Assembly (NCBI RefSeq): GCF_014204715.1
Contig: NZ_JACHLY010000001.1
Location: forward strand, 5,003,857 to 5,067,856
Length of the DNA stretch: 64,000 nucleotides
Source: Streptomonospora salina
GTDB lineage: Bacteria; Actinomycetota; Actinomycetes; Streptosporangiales; Streptosporangiaceae
Direction of reading: 5' to 3'
Shown: positions 43,301 through 52,570 of the stretch, piece by piece
How positions within the stretch are numbered: the first letter of the stretch is position 1
Layout of the letters: each line of letters opens with the position of its first letter
Program-made: the position numbers and the translations under genes
Notes under the pieces: model-generated
Told to the model about the DNA's origin: nothing
Seen by the model: the letters and a program-made list of their open reading frames with translations, nothing else
Databases searched by the model: none

Positions 43301-44545
43301 ATGAGCGAGACCCCCGCGGCCGCTCGCACGCCCCGGCGCACCCCGCGCGTGCTGAGCAGCAGCCTGCTCGGCGCCATGTTCCTGATGGCCACCAGCGCCA
43401 TCGGCCCCGGCTTCATCACCCAGACCACCGACTTCACCGCCCGGCTGGGCGCGGCGTTCGCCTTCGCGATCCTGGTGTCGGTCCTGGTCGACATCGCCGT
43501 CCAACTCAACGTCTGGCGCGTCATCGGCGTCACCGAGACCCGCGCCCAAGACCTGGCCAACAAGGTGCTGCCCGGGGCCGGATACCTGCTCTCCGCCCTC
43601 ATCGTCTTCGGCGGGATCGTGTTCAACGTCGGAAACATCGCCGGAACCGCGCTGGGACTGGACGCCCTGGCGGGCGTCGACATGAAAGCGGGCGGCGCGC
43701 TGTCGGCCGCCGTCGCCGTGGCACTGTTCCTGCTGCGCGGCGCGGGCGTGGCCCTGGACCGCATCCTCGTCGGGCTGGGCGTGCTGATGATCGGCCTGAC
43801 GCTCTACGTCGCGTTCGTGTCCCGCCCGCCCGCGGGCGAGGCCCTGCGCCAGGCGGTACTGCCCGGCGATGTCGGCGGCGACCTCTTCCTGGCCACCGTC
43901 ACCCTCATCGGCGGCACCGTCGGCGGCTACATCACCTACGCCGGGGCCCACCGCCTCGTCGACAGCGGCCAGGGCGGGATCCGCAACGTCGACGCCGTCA
44001 CCCGCACCTCGGTCGTGGGGATCGTCGTCACCGGCATCATGCGGGTCCTGCTGTTCCTGGCGGTGCTGGGGGTCGTCACCGGCGGGGCCGCCGTCCTCGA
44101 CGCGCCCAACCCGCCGGCCGCCGCCTTCGCCGCGGCCGCCGGCGACACCGGAAAGCGCCTGTTCGGCCTGATCATGTGGGCCGCGGCCATCAGTTCCGTC
44201 ATCGGCGCCTCCTACACCTCCGTCTCGTTCGTCTCCACGTTCTCCGCCGGGCTCACGCGCAACCGCAACTGGCTCGTGGCCGGGTTCATCGCGCTGTGCA
44301 CCGCGCTCTACCTGGGGCTGGGCCAAGCTCCCCAGACACTGCTCATCCTGGCCGGCGCCCTCAACGGCCTGATCCTGCCGGCCGGCCTGGGCGTCATGCT
44401 GTGGGTGGCCGCACGGCACCGGCGCGACCTGCTGCACGGCTACCCCTATCCGGCCTGGCTGCTGGCGATCGGCGTCCTGGCCTGGCTGGTGACGGTCTAC
44501 ATCGCAGCCAACTCGCTGGGCGGCATCGCCGACCTGTGGAGCTGA
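43301..44545 (+). CDS. NRAMP-related transporter, YcsG-like
   Basis: 414 residues with about eleven membrane segments. It matches the NRAMP fold in length and layout (SAIGPGFITQTTDFTARLG in helix 1, then NVWRVIGVTETRAQDLAN). The DPGN metal-binding motif of true NRAMP proteins is GPGF here, so a metal ion is an unlikely substrate. In Bacillus subtilis the homologue ycsG stands beside ycsF (pxpA) and the kip genes. The context suggests uptake of 5-oxoproline or a related compound, which is inference. The ATG has GGAGG 8 bp upstream. Confidence 0.85.
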   Translation: MSETPAAARTPRRTPRVLSSSLLGAMFLMATSAIGPGFITQTTDFTARLGAAFAFAILVSVLVDIAVQLNVWRVIGVTETRAQDLANKVLPGAGYLLSALIVFGGIVFNVGNIAGTALGLDALAGVDMKAGGALSAAVAVALFLLRGAGVALDRILVGLGVLMIGLTLYVAFVSRPPAGEALRQAVLPGDVGGDLFLATVTLIGGTVGGYITYAGAHRLVDSGQGGIRNVDAVTRTSVVGIVVTGIMRVLLFLAVLGVVTGGAAVLDAPNPPAAAFAAAAGDTGKRLFGLIMWAAAISSVIGASYTSVSFVSTFSAGLTRNRNWLVAGFIALCTALYLGLGQAPQTLLILAGALNGLILPAGLGVMLWVAARHRRDLLHGYPYPAWLLAIGVLAWLVTVYIAANSLGGIADLWS

Positions 44546-44671
44546 CGTCCGCCCCCGCCGCCCGGCCGGGCGGCTCACGCGTGCGCTCAGACGGGCGGCG
44601 CGGCCGCGCAGCGGGTAGCGGTGCGGCAGGCGGCGGACCGCCGCACACCGACGGAAAGGAACGGAACCGGC

Positions 44672-45439
44672 TTGCGCATCGACCTCAACGCCGACCTGGG
44701 CGAGAGTTTCGGCAACTGGAGCCTCGGCGACGACACGGCACTGCTGTCCATCGTCACCAGCGCCAATGTGGCCTGCGGATTCCACGCCGGAGACCCCACG
44801 GTGCTGCGCCGGGCCTGCGCCCAGGCCGCCGAACGGGGCGTGGCCATCGGCGCCCAGGTCGGCTACCGCGACCTCGCCGGATTCGGCCGCCGGTTCATCG
44901 ACATGGCCCCGGCCGAGTTGACCGACGACGTGCTGTACCAGATCGGTGCGCTGGAGGCGATGGCGCATGCGGCAGGCGAGCGCGTGCGCTACGTCAAACC
45001 CCACGGCGCCCTCTACAACGCCATCGTGCACCACGAAGACCAGGCCGCGGCCGTCGCCGAGGCGGTGGCGCTCTATGACCCCGGCCTGCCCGTGCTGGGC
45101 CTGCCCGGGTCGGTGTGGCTGCGCCGGGCCGAACAGGCCGGGCTGGGCACCGTTCCCGAGGCCTTCGCCGACCGCGCCTACACCCCCGAAGGGACCCTCG
45201 TCCCCCGGCGGGAGCCGGGCGCGGTGCTGCACGACGCCGACGAGATCGCCCGGCGCTGCCTGGCCGTGGTGCGCGGCGAACCCGTCGCCGCGATCGACGG
45301 GACGCCGGTGCGCATCGGCGCCGAATCGCTGTGCGTGCACGGCGACAGCCCCGGCGCCGTGGAGATCGCCCGTACGCTCGCCCGGCGGCTGCGCGCCGCC
45401 GGCGTCGACACGGCGCCCTTCACCGGGGCCCGGCGATGA
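44672..45439 (+). CDS. pxpA: 5-oxoprolinase subunit A (LamB/YcsF family)
   Basis: 255 residues from TTG 44672, which gives the family's usual beginning ([14 protein letters not shown]) and has AAAGGA upstream; a GTG at 44621 would add 17 atypical residues. Conserved segments [31 protein letters not shown] and [14 protein letters not shown] are present. With PxpB and PxpC it hydrolyses 5-oxo-L-proline to glutamate using ATP. Confidence 0.94.
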   Translation: MRIDLNADLGESFGNWSLGDDTALLSIVTSANVACGFHAGDPTVLRRACAQAAERGVAIGAQVGYRDLAGFGRRFIDMAPAELTDDVLYQIGALEAMAHAAGERVRYVKPHGALYNAIVHHEDQAAAVAEAVALYDPGLPVLGLPGSVWLRRAEQAGLGTVPEAFADRAYTPEGTLVPRREPGAVLHDADEIARRCLAVVRGEPVAAIDGTPVRIGAESLCVHGDSPGAVEIARTLARRLRAAGVDTAPFTGARR

Positions 45440-45545
45440 GGGCCCGCGTGCGCGATGCGGTGGCCGGACCGGCGGGAACGGCCGGGCGGACCGGGCGCGC
45501 AGGAGAACCGGTCCCCGCAGCGCAGACGACGGAGGGAGCGGCGGC

Positions 45546-46229
45546 GTGCGGGTGCTGAGGTGCGCCGACTCCGGCGTCCTGGTGGAAGTCGCCGACCTCG
45601 GCGAGGTCATGGCGCTGCACGCCGCCCTGGCCGAGGACCCGCCCGAGGGGGTCGGCGACATCGTCCCCGCGGCCCGTACCGTGCTGCTGCGCATCGCCCC
45701 CGGCGGCGACCCCGACGCGGTGGCCGCCGCCGTCGGTCGGCTGCGTCCGCGGCCCGGCGGCCGCGCCGCAGCCGGCGAACTGGAGGTGCCCGTCCAGTAC
45801 GACGGGCGCGACCTCGCCGGCATCGCCGAACTGACCGGACTCACCGAGCGCGAGGTGGTCCGCGCCCACACCGGCGCGGAATGGGCGGTGGCCTTCTGCG
45901 GATTCGCCCCCGGGTTCGGCTACCTCGTCGGCGACGACCCCCGGCTGCACGTGCCCCGCCGCGGGGAGGCGCGCACCCGCGTGCCCGCGGGGGCCGTGGC
46001 GCTCGCGGGGGAGTTCAGCGGGATCTACCCGCGCGCCTCGCCGGGCGGCTGGCAGCTGCTGGGCAGCACCGAGCTGGTGACCTGGGACCTGGACCGCGAC
46101 CCGCCCGCACTGCTGCGCCCCGGAGTCCGGGTGCGCTTCACCGAGGAACCCCCCGCACCGCGCCGCGGTCCCGGCGGCGGGCGGCGCGCGCACCGCGAAG
46201 GAGGCACCCGAACCGATGCCGGCAGTTGA
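45546..46229 (+). CDS. pxpB: 5-oxoprolinase subunit B (KipI/AHS1 family)
   Basis: 227 residues from GTG 45546, which follows a GGAGGGA box; codons upstream in this frame lie inside pxpA and are not protein-like. The C-terminal cyclophilin-like domain is marked by FCGFAPGFGYLVG, VPRRGEARTRVPAGAVALAG and SPGGWQLLGST. Family proteins form a complex with subunit C. It overlaps pxpC by 14 bp. Confidence 0.94.
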   Translation: MRVLRCADSGVLVEVADLGEVMALHAALAEDPPEGVGDIVPAARTVLLRIAPGGDPDAVAAAVGRLRPRPGGRAAAGELEVPVQYDGRDLAGIAELTGLTEREVVRAHTGAEWAVAFCGFAPGFGYLVGDDPRLHVPRRGEARTRVPAGAVALAGEFSGIYPRASPGGWQLLGSTELVTWDLDRDPPALLRPGVRVRFTEEPPAPRRGPGGGRRAHREGGTRTDAGS

Positions 46230-47070
46230 AGTGGTGCGCACCGGCGCGCTGACCACCGTGCAGGACGGCGGCCGCCGCGGGCACGCCGCGCTGGGCGTCG
46301 GCGGGTCCGGAGCCGCCGACGCCGCCTCCTACGCTCTGGCCAACCGGCTGCTCGCCAACCACGAAGGCGCCGCGGCGCTGGAGGTGACCATGGGCGGGCT
46401 CGTGCTGCGGGCGCGCGGAGCGGTCACCGCGGCCGTTACCGGCGCGACCTGCCCCGTCACCGTCGACGGCCGCGGCGCCGCTCCCGACACCGTCCTTCAC
46501 CTGGCCGACGGCGCCCGGTTGCGCCTCGGCACCCCCACGAGCGGTCTGCGCAGCTACGTGGCGGTGCGGGGCGGGGTGGACGTGCCGCCGGTCCTGGACT
46601 CGCGCAGCACCGACACGCTGGCCGGCCTCGGACCGCCGCCGCCCGAGCCCGGCACGGTGCTGACGGTCGGTCCGCCGCCGCGCGCGATGCCGACCGCCGA
46701 CTGGGTGCCCTCCCGCCCCCTCCCAGCGGGGGAGCTGAGCCTGCGGATCGTTCCCGGACCGCGCGACGACTGGTTCCGCGACGACGCGCTCGCGGTCCTG
46801 CTCGCCTCGGCCTACGAGGTCACCGACCGCAGCGACCGCATCGGAGCGCGCCTGTCCGGGCCGCCGCTGGCGCGGCGGTCCGGCGGCGAGCTGCCCAGCG
46901 AGGGGATGGTTCCCGGATCGCTCCAGGTCCCGCCCGAAGGGCGGCCGGTGCTGTTTCTGGCCGACCACCCCGTGACGGGCGGCTACCCCGTGATCGCGGT
47001 CGTCACCGCCGACGACGTCGCCCGCGCGGCCCAGGCCCGCCCGGGCACCGCGGTGCGGTTCCACCGGTGA
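46216..47070 (+). CDS. pxpC: 5-oxoprolinase subunit C (KipA/AHS2 family)
   Basis: 284 residues; the ATG has AAGGAGG about 9 bp upstream, inside pxpB. The family pattern TTVQDGGRRGHAALGV, LEVTMGG, LRSYVAVRGG, SDRIGARLSGP and LPSEGMVPGSLQVPP is complete. It ends the operon ycsG-pxpA-pxpB-pxpC. The 182-bp gap that follows shows nothing recognisable. Confidence 0.94.
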   Translation: MPAVEVVRTGALTTVQDGGRRGHAALGVGGSGAADAASYALANRLLANHEGAAALEVTMGGLVLRARGAVTAAVTGATCPVTVDGRGAAPDTVLHLADGARLRLGTPTSGLRSYVAVRGGVDVPPVLDSRSTDTLAGLGPPPPEPGTVLTVGPPPRAMPTADWVPSRPLPAGELSLRIVPGPRDDWFRDDALAVLLASAYEVTDRSDRIGARLSGPPLARRSGGELPSEGMVPGSLQVPPEGRPVLFLADHPVTGGYPVIAVVTADDVARAAQARPGTAVRFHR

Positions 47071-47252
47071 CGGTTGCCCGGAGCGCCCGCGGGTGCGGCC
47101 GTGCCCGGCGGAGAGCGAACCGGGAGCCCGTGCCAGCGCTCGTGCCCGCCCCCGCCGCCCGCAGCGCCGGATTCCCGCGGCCCTCTCCTTCCCCGGCGAC
47201 CTGCGCAGGGGGACCGGACCGCCCCGGCCGGCCGGATACCCGAGGGGTCCTC

Positions 47253-49151
47253 TCAGGGCGCCAGCGTGTGGCGCCCGAGCTCGCGCACGCGCGGCCGCGG
47301 AGCCTCGCTGGGGGTCAACCGCTGCACCGCGCGCTTGGCCAGCGGCGAGTGCGACCACACCACGTCGGCGCTGCGGCCATCCAGCACCAGGGTCGCCAGG
47401 GCGTTGTCGTACCAGGGGCCGCCCTCCAGGCGCCAGCGCAGCCGGGGCCGGGCCACACCCGCGGCGCGCGCCATCAGGGATCCGACCAGACCGGTGACGG
47501 CGCGGGCGCTCAGCCACGTCAGACGGCGCAGGGCCGGCGGCATCCGGTTGCACATCGGTGAGCACACCAGCTGGGTGATGTCGGACGCGGCACCCCGCGC
47601 ACCGTCGGCGGCGCGCGCCCGCGCGAGGTAGGAGAAGTGGACGTCGCCGCCGAGGAGCAGCACGCCGGCGGGAGGCGCGCCGCGCTCACCGCGGGCCACC
47701 CGCAGCAGGGAGTCGCCGACCGACCGGAACGACGCCTGGAACGCCGCCCAATGCTCCAGGTCGATCTCCTGGCGGAGCTTCTCGCCGGGGCCGCGCAGCG
47801 CCTGCCCCCACGCTCCGGCGCATACCGCCTCGTTCCAGGATTCGAGGTGGTGCACGCCCGGCGGCAGCAGGAAGGGCAGGGTGCTGGCCACCACGAGGTG
47901 GTCGACGTCGCCGGTGAGCTGCTCGTCCAGCCATGCGGCCTCGTCGGAGTCGAGGATGCGGCGCCGGGTGTCGTCGTCGACGACGCGGCCGCAGCGGGTG
48001 TCGACCATCAGCAGGCGGCTGCGGCCGATGTCGAAGCGGAAACTCCACCTGTAGCTCTGGGCGTCCCGGTGGGCGCGCCACGCGAACGCGTCGACGATCG
48101 CGGCGCCGTCGCCGCCCCCGGAAGGCGGGGCCGCACCGGACCCGCCCGGTGTTCCACCGGTCCCGTGTCCTCCCTCGCGCGCGGGCGCGACCCCGTGGGA
48201 CGGCGGGTCCCGCTCCGGCTCGGGAGAAAGGGCGGAGGCCGTGCCGGCCCCGGTCCGGGCAACCTCGGCGAAGACGGGGTCGGCGGCCCGTTCGTCGGGG
48301 GAGAGGTTGCCCAGATGCTGATAGACCCAGTAGGCGCCCAGCCCGGAGGTGATGCGCGGACGCCACCACGGGTTGTGCGACATCTGCTCGCGCCAGGTGC
48401 CCGACGTGTTCCAGTCGTCGCGGATGTCGTGGTCGTCGAACAGCATCAGGGTGGGCACCGTCGACAGCAGCCACCGGATGTCGGGGTCCGACCAGGCCTG
48501 GCGGTACAGCTCGGCGTACTCGTCGAACGAGACGACTTCGTCGGGCGGCGGGGCGTGGCCGGCGGCCCGGCTGTCGGCCTGAGCCCGGCGGCGGGCGAGG
48601 AACTCCGTCATGCGCGGCTGCAGCTCGTCGGCGTAGACCTGGTCGCCGATGAGCAGCAGCAGCGACGGATCGGCTTCGTGCTCCGGTGCGGGGCCGCCCT
48701 CGCCGCCCCGGGCACGGCCGGAGCCGCCGGCGTCGGGCCCGCCGCGCGTCCCGGCCAGGCGCAGCGCGTAGGCGCGCAGCATGTCCACGCCGTACCGCAG
48801 CACGGCTGCGCGCGAATGGTCCGAGGGGGTGTGGCAGGAGCCGAAGAGGATCCGGCTCGGCGAGGACGCGTCGAGGGTGCGGATCAGGCTCGGCGGGTGC
48901 GGCGCGTCCGGTTGGGGCCAGACGGCCGCACCGTCGATGCGCACCTCGTAGGGCAGCGCCGTGCCGGGGGACAAGCCGCGCAGGTCGCACAGCGCGTAGT
49001 GGTGCCCGTGCACGGTGAACGTGCGGGAGCGCGCGGTGTGCCCGCCGGCGTCGACGGCGACCTCGCACGGCCGTTCGGTCTCGACCCAGACCGTCGCGGT
49101 CGTCTCCGTCACATGGCGCAGCAGCGGGCCCAGGCGCAGGCCGTTTCCCAC
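47253..49151 (-). CDS. PhoD-like alkaline phosphatase / phosphodiesterase
   Basis: 632 residues from GTG 49151 with AAGGGGG upstream. The metallophosphatase core shows FGSCHT, LLIGDQVYADE, MLFDDHDIRDDWN and GGDVHFSYLA, the metal ligands of the PhoD family. The N-terminal 100 residues form the usual beta-sandwich. There is no Tat or Sec signal, unlike secreted PhoD enzymes, so it may be cytosolic. A Gly/Pro-rich insertion of about 45 residues lies near residue 330. It is convergent with pxpC. Confidence 0.88.
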   Translation of the reverse strand: MGNGLRLGPLLRHVTETTATVWVETERPCEVAVDAGGHTARSRTFTVHGHHYALCDLRGLSPGTALPYEVRIDGAAVWPQPDAPHPPSLIRTLDASSPSRILFGSCHTPSDHSRAAVLRYGVDMLRAYALRLAGTRGGPDAGGSGRARGGEGGPAPEHEADPSLLLLIGDQVYADELQPRMTEFLARRRAQADSRAAGHAPPPDEVVSFDEYAELYRQAWSDPDIRWLLSTVPTLMLFDDHDIRDDWNTSGTWREQMSHNPWWRPRITSGLGAYWVYQHLGNLSPDERAADPVFAEVARTGAGTASALSPEPERDPPSHGVAPAREGGHGTGGTPGGSGAAPPSGGGDGAAIVDAFAWRAHRDAQSYRWSFRFDIGRSRLLMVDTRCGRVVDDDTRRRILDSDEAAWLDEQLTGDVDHLVVASTLPFLLPPGVHHLESWNEAVCAGAWGQALRGPGEKLRQEIDLEHWAAFQASFRSVGDSLLRVARGERGAPPAGVLLLGGDVHFSYLARARAADGARGAASDITQLVCSPMCNRMPPALRRLTWLSARAVTGLVGSLMARAAGVARPRLRWRLEGGPWYDNALATLVLDGRSADVVWSHSPLAKRAVQRLTPSEAPRPRVRELGRHTLAP

Positions 49152-49316
49152 CGGTTCCCCCTTGTTCGACGTCGTCCGCCGGTTCGCCGCGCGGAAGTGC
49201 CCCGCCCGGGACGGACTGTGCGTATTCGAGTATGGCGGCCGCGGCCGCAGGCGGCCACCGCCGATCCGGGGCCTGTGGAGGTTGGAGGGGGCCGCGGAGT
49301 GGGTACGCGTTGCGGC

Positions 49317-49730
49317 ATGCGGACAAAACTTCTCGACCTGCGCACAGGCGGGGCCGAGAGCATCACCGATATCACCGGCATGTGCCGGGAGTTCGTCTCC
49401 GAGGACGGCGGCGACGGCCTGCTGAACGTGTTCGTGCCCCACGCGACGGCCGGTGTGGCGATCATGGAGCTGGGCGCGGGCTCCGACCGGGACCTGCTTG
49501 CACTGCTGGGGGACCTGGTGCCGAAAGACGACCGGTGGCGGCACCGGCACGGCAGCCCCGGCCACGGCCGCGACCACGTGCTTCCGGCCCTCGTCCCGCC
49601 GTACGCCACGGTACCGGTGGTCGGCGGCCGAATGGAGCTGGGAACATGGCAGTCCATCGCGCTGGTCGACACCAACATCGACAATCCGACCAGGCATGTC
49701 CGCCTCTCGTTCTTGACGGGTGCGGGATAG
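49317..49730 (+). CDS. YjbQ-family protein (UPF0047)
   Basis: 137 residues from ATG 49317, starting MRTKLLDL like most homologues; a GTG at 49299 with a better ribosome site is the alternative. The family marks are HATAGVAIMELG, HGHGRDHVLPAL-like HGSPGHGRDHV, and GTWQSIALVDTN. Escherichia coli YjbQ has weak thiamine-phosphate synthase activity; the true role is unknown. It is divergent from the phosphatase gene. Confidence 0.9.
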   Translation: MRTKLLDLRTGGAESITDITGMCREFVSEDGGDGLLNVFVPHATAGVAIMELGAGSDRDLLALLGDLVPKDDRWRHRHGSPGHGRDHVLPALVPPYATVPVVGGRMELGTWQSIALVDTNIDNPTRHVRLSFLTGAG

Positions 49731-49910
49731 GGGCCAGGATGGGAAGAGCAGTACACCTCAGGGCGCAGGCGCGTTGACGGATCAGGTCCCCAGCGTGTGA
49801 ACTTAGCCCTCAACAGCGGGGTCGCCCCGGTGATAAGGGGACCGCGCACGATCGACCCGCCGACAGGGCGGGATCGGCGCGAACAGTAGAACTTGTGGAG
49901 GAGGACTTTC

Positions 49911-50342
49911 GTGAGCGCGACCGCGGGCCAGGCACAAAGCGAACGTGGCCTGGCCGATCGACTCGGATTCAAACCGGGTCAGGTGGTGCAGGAATTCTTG
50001 TTCGACGATGACGTGGACGAGGAGCTGCGCGCCTCGATCGCCGAGCGCACCGGCGAGGAGCTGGTCGACGAGGATTACGACGGCGCCGTCGACTCCGCGC
50101 TGCTGTGGTGGCGGAGCGACGAGGAGGACGACCTCACCGATGTCCTGGTCGACGTCCTCAGCGCCGTCGAGGGCGGGGGCATCATCCTGGTGCTGACCCC
50201 CAAGCCCGGCCGGGACGGCCACGTCTCGCCGAGCGAGGTTTCCGAAGCGTCCTCCACGGCCGGACTTTCGCAGACCAGCGCCGTGAGCGCGGGCCCGAAC
50301 TGGTCGGGCACCCTGCTCGTCGCGCCGAAGGTGCCGCGCTGA
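49911..50342 (+). CDS. DUF3052-like conserved actinobacterial protein
   Basis: 143 residues from GTG 49911, with GGAGGAGGAC just upstream; starting six codons earlier would place residues before this box. The small acidic protein contains LGFKPGQVVQEFLFDDDVDE, SALLWWRSDEEDDLTDVLVD and PNWSGTLLVAPK. It resembles the DUF3052 family, often found beside ahpE in actinomycetes as here. Function is unknown. Confidence 0.85.
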   Translation: MSATAGQAQSERGLADRLGFKPGQVVQEFLFDDDVDEELRASIAERTGEELVDEDYDGAVDSALLWWRSDEEDDLTDVLVDVLSAVEGGGIILVLTPKPGRDGHVSPSEVSEASSTAGLSQTSAVSAGPNWSGTLLVAPKVPR

Positions 50343-50472
50343 GCAGGTCCCGTCCCCGGCCGCGACGGCACAGGCGGCGCGGATTGCCCTAGGGTGGCCC
50401 GCAAGTGTGCCGTCCGCCGGCAGCGGCGGGCGGCACACGACCCGTGCCCGCACGCTGCACAAGGGGGCGCCG

Positions 50473-50934
50473 ATGCCGATCGAGCCCGGCCAGACCGCAC
50501 CGGACTTCGAACTGTCCGACCAGCACGGCCAGACCGTGCGCCTGGCCGATTTCGCCGGTCGCAGGAATGTCGTCCTGGTCTTCTACCCGCTGGCGTTCTC
50601 CGGGGTGTGCCGGGGCGAGCTCGTCGCGCTGCGCGAGGCCGCGCCCGATCTCGTCAACGACCGGGTCCAGCTTCTGACGGTTTCGGTCGACTCCATGTTC
50701 GCCCACCGCGTCTGGGCCGAGCAGGAGAGCCTGGAGTTCCCCCTGCTGTCGGACTTCTGGCCGCACGGCGGTGTCGCCCGGTCCTACGGGGTCTTCGACG
50801 ACGCCCGGGGCGTGGCGGTGCGCGCGACCTTCGTCATCGACACCGGCGGCGCCGTCCGCTGGCGGGTCGTCAATCCGATCTCGGAGGCCCGTGACGTCGA
50901 CGACTACCGCAAGGCCCTGTGCGAACTGGCCTGA
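50473..50934 (+). CDS. ahpE: Peroxiredoxin, AhpE type
   Basis: 153 residues; ATG preceded by AAGGGGG. It reduces peroxides through a peroxidatic Cys seen in FYPLAFSGVCRGEL, the PxxxSxxC motif. The Cys and spacing match AhpE, a one-cysteine peroxiredoxin reduced by mycoredoxin or thioredoxin. SVDSMFAHRVWAEQ and FPLLSDFWPHG are further family marks. It may be cotranscribed with the DUF3052-like gene 130 bp upstream. Confidence 0.92.
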   Translation: MPIEPGQTAPDFELSDQHGQTVRLADFAGRRNVVLVFYPLAFSGVCRGELVALREAAPDLVNDRVQLLTVSVDSMFAHRVWAEQESLEFPLLSDFWPHGGVARSYGVFDDARGVAVRATFVIDTGGAVRWRVVNPISEARDVDDYRKALCELA

Positions 50935-51012
50935 ATCACCGCCGGAGCGCCCCCACCACCGCGCGGAGCCGGTACGATTTCCCTGTCACCGGATCGGCAC
51001 GACCACACATCC

Positions 51013-51085
51013 GGGCGTGTAGCTCAGTTGGTAGAGCCCCCGCCTTACAAGCGGGTGGTCGGAGGTTCGAGTCCTCTCGCGCCCA
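51013..51085 (+). tRNA. tRNA-Val (anticodon TAC)
   Basis: A complete cloverleaf: acceptor GGGCGTG with CGCGCCC (one G-T pair), D arm AGCTCAGTTGGTAGAGC, anticodon stem CCCGC/GCGGG with loop CTTACAA, and T arm GGAGG-TTCGAGT-CCTCT. The discriminator is A; CCA is not fully encoded. It reads GTA codons. An integrase gene begins 124 bp downstream, so its 3' half is the likely attachment site of the element to the right. Confidence 0.96.
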
Positions 51086-51090
51086 CCGGA
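51060..51090 (+). other. Presumed attachment (attL) core in the tRNA 3' half
   Basis: Elements with tyrosine integrases commonly use the T arm and acceptor 3' strand of a tRNA as attB, restoring the gene on integration. The integrase gene lies directly to the right. No second copy of this sequence is seen in the window, so the right end lies outside it. Exact limits are a guess. Confidence 0.4.
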
Positions 51091-51098
51091 TACACGGA

Positions 51099-51133
51099 AC
51101 GCCCTCCGACCGCCCAGGTCGGGGGGCGTTTTT
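51099..51133 (+). terminator. Rho-independent terminator after tRNA-Val
   Basis: A 13-bp stem (51099-51111 with 51117-51129, one G-T pair) with loop GCCCA, followed by TTTT. This is the clearest intrinsic terminator in the window. Confidence 0.9.
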
Positions 51134-51209
51134 CGTCGCCGATGTGAGGCAGGATGGAGTGAGCGACAGCCCGGAACTGTTGGCTACACCGTGACCAGAG
51201 GATCAAACT

Positions 51210-52184
51210 ATGGGTCGCACCCAAGCTCGCCACGCTCGCCATCTCAACCCTCCTCCCGGCCTCTCGGCGCACATCGAGTCCTTCGTCCTGTACCTGCGCT
51301 CCATCGGGCGCGGCCAGAAGACCGTCTCCATCTACCGTGAGGCTACCCAGTGGTTCGCCGCCGAATACCTGGCCACCGGCGGCCGGCCGCCCGTCGAGGA
51401 CATCGCCCCCGAGTTCACCTTCGACGCCGTCGACGACTGGGAGCGCGTGCAGCGCAAGCACGTCCAAGGCTGGTGCGCGCACCTGTTCGAGCGCGGCTAC
51501 TCCGACTCCTACGTATCGAACCAGTACCGGGCGCTGCAGGCGTTCTTCAAGTGGTTCGCCGAGGACGAGGAAGTGCCGAACCCGATGCTCGGCATGAAGC
51601 CGCCCAAGGTCGTCGACAAGCCCGTGCCGGTGCTCACCGAGGACGAGATGAGCGCGCTGTTCGCCACCGTCACGGGCAAGGACTTCCGCTCGCGCCGGGA
51701 CATGGCCATCATGCTGATGCTGCGCGACACCGGCATCCGGCTGCAGGAGCTCGCCGGCCTCCAGATCGACGACGTCTCCGCACTGGAGCGCGAGGCCACC
51801 GTCACGGGCAAGGGGCGGCGCACCCGCACGGTGAAGTACTCCTATGAGGCCGCCCGCGCGCTGGACAAGTACTTGCGGGTGCGGGCCAAGCAGCCCAACG
51901 CGCAGCTTTCAGCGGTGTGGATCGGGCTGAAGGGCGCGGTGACACCTTCGGGCATCCAGCAGATCGTGCAGCGCCGCGCGGCCGAGGCAGGCCTGGGAAC
52001 GCTGAACCCGCACAAGTTCAGGCACTACTTCTCGCACACGTGGCTCGACCGCGGGGGAGCTGAGGGTGACCTGATGGAGCTGAACGGCTGGAATAGCCCC
52101 ATGATGCTTCGGCGCTACGGCCGCTCGGCGGCGGCCTCCCGCGCCCGCCGCGGCTATGACCGCATCATGGGCGAGGGGCAATAG
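51210..52184 (+). CDS. int: Tyrosine-type site-specific integrase
   Basis: 324 residues. An N-terminal SAM-like DNA-binding domain (about 20-125) precedes the catalytic domain (about 145-320). Catalytic residues are Arg in DTGIRLQELAGL, Lys in TGKGRRTR, the HxxR pair in PHKFRHYFSHTWL, Trp in place of the second His (NGWNSPMM) and Tyr in RRYGR. Trp at that position occurs in other active recombinases. It should insert and, with a directionality factor, excise the element at tRNA-Val. Confidence 0.93.
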   Translation: MGRTQARHARHLNPPPGLSAHIESFVLYLRSIGRGQKTVSIYREATQWFAAEYLATGGRPPVEDIAPEFTFDAVDDWERVQRKHVQGWCAHLFERGYSDSYVSNQYRALQAFFKWFAEDEEVPNPMLGMKPPKVVDKPVPVLTEDEMSALFATVTGKDFRSRRDMAIMLMLRDTGIRLQELAGLQIDDVSALEREATVTGKGRRTRTVKYSYEAARALDKYLRVRAKQPNAQLSAVWIGLKGAVTPSGIQQIVQRRAAEAGLGTLNPHKFRHYFSHTWLDRGGAEGDLMELNGWNSPMMLRRYGRSAAASRARRGYDRIMGEGQ

Positions 52185-52255
52185 AACTCCTTGTCCAAGT
52201 TGGGTAACGAGAAGTCGGCGCCGAAGTTGGACCGGCTGTAGAAAACCAGGCAGAA

Positions 52256-52291
52256 GAAGGCTCCTCTCCGGCAGGGAGAGGAGCCTTCTTT
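52256..52291 (+). terminator. Terminator after int
   Basis: GAAGGCTCCTCTCC (52256-52269) pairs perfectly with 52275-52288 around a GGCAG loop, and TTT follows. It separates int from the convergent repressor operon. Confidence 0.85.
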
Positions 52292-52312
52292 GCGTCGGGC
52301 CGGTCCGAAGTG

Positions 52313-52570
52313 TCAGGCCGTCTGCATGCCCGGCGAGGACTCCTCGCCGGGATTCAGATAGCCGGACACGGCCGCCAACTGGCCCTCGTTCAGTTGGAGG
52401 GCCAGCAGGGAGGAACGGATGTCCGCCCTTGTGGACCGGGAGTTAATCATGATCACCGAGTCGGTGGGATTCTCTCGGTGCATGATCGACGCTGCGGGTG
52501 CATCCTGCCGATTCCCTCCTACCGGCAGGATGCACACCAGGGGGATGGTGTCCCCGTCTTCTTCTACCAC
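52313..52570 (-). CDS. Small acidic protein of unknown function, downstream of the repressor
   Basis: 85 residues from GTG 52570, which has a strong AAGGAGG box 4 bp before it. Codon use is less GC-biased than in the chromosome. There is no motif I recognise; the C-terminal half (LLALQLNEGQLAAVSGYLN) looks helical. It follows the repressor gene on the same strand after 117 bp, so it is probably expressed in the lysogen. Confidence 0.65.
   Translation of the reverse strand: MVEEDGDTIPLVCILPVGGNRQDAPAASIMHRENPTDSVIMINSRSTRADIRSSLLALQLNEGQLAAVSGYLNPGEESSPGMQTA

Noticed and set aside
43301..44545. Classical manganese/iron NRAMP transporter
   Set aside because: The DPGN ligand motif is absent and the operon context is 5-oxoproline metabolism.
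49774..49803. TTGACG with a possible TGAACT -10 upstream of the DUF3052-like gene
   Set aside because: The -10 match is poor and the spacing marginal; not enough to call a promoter.
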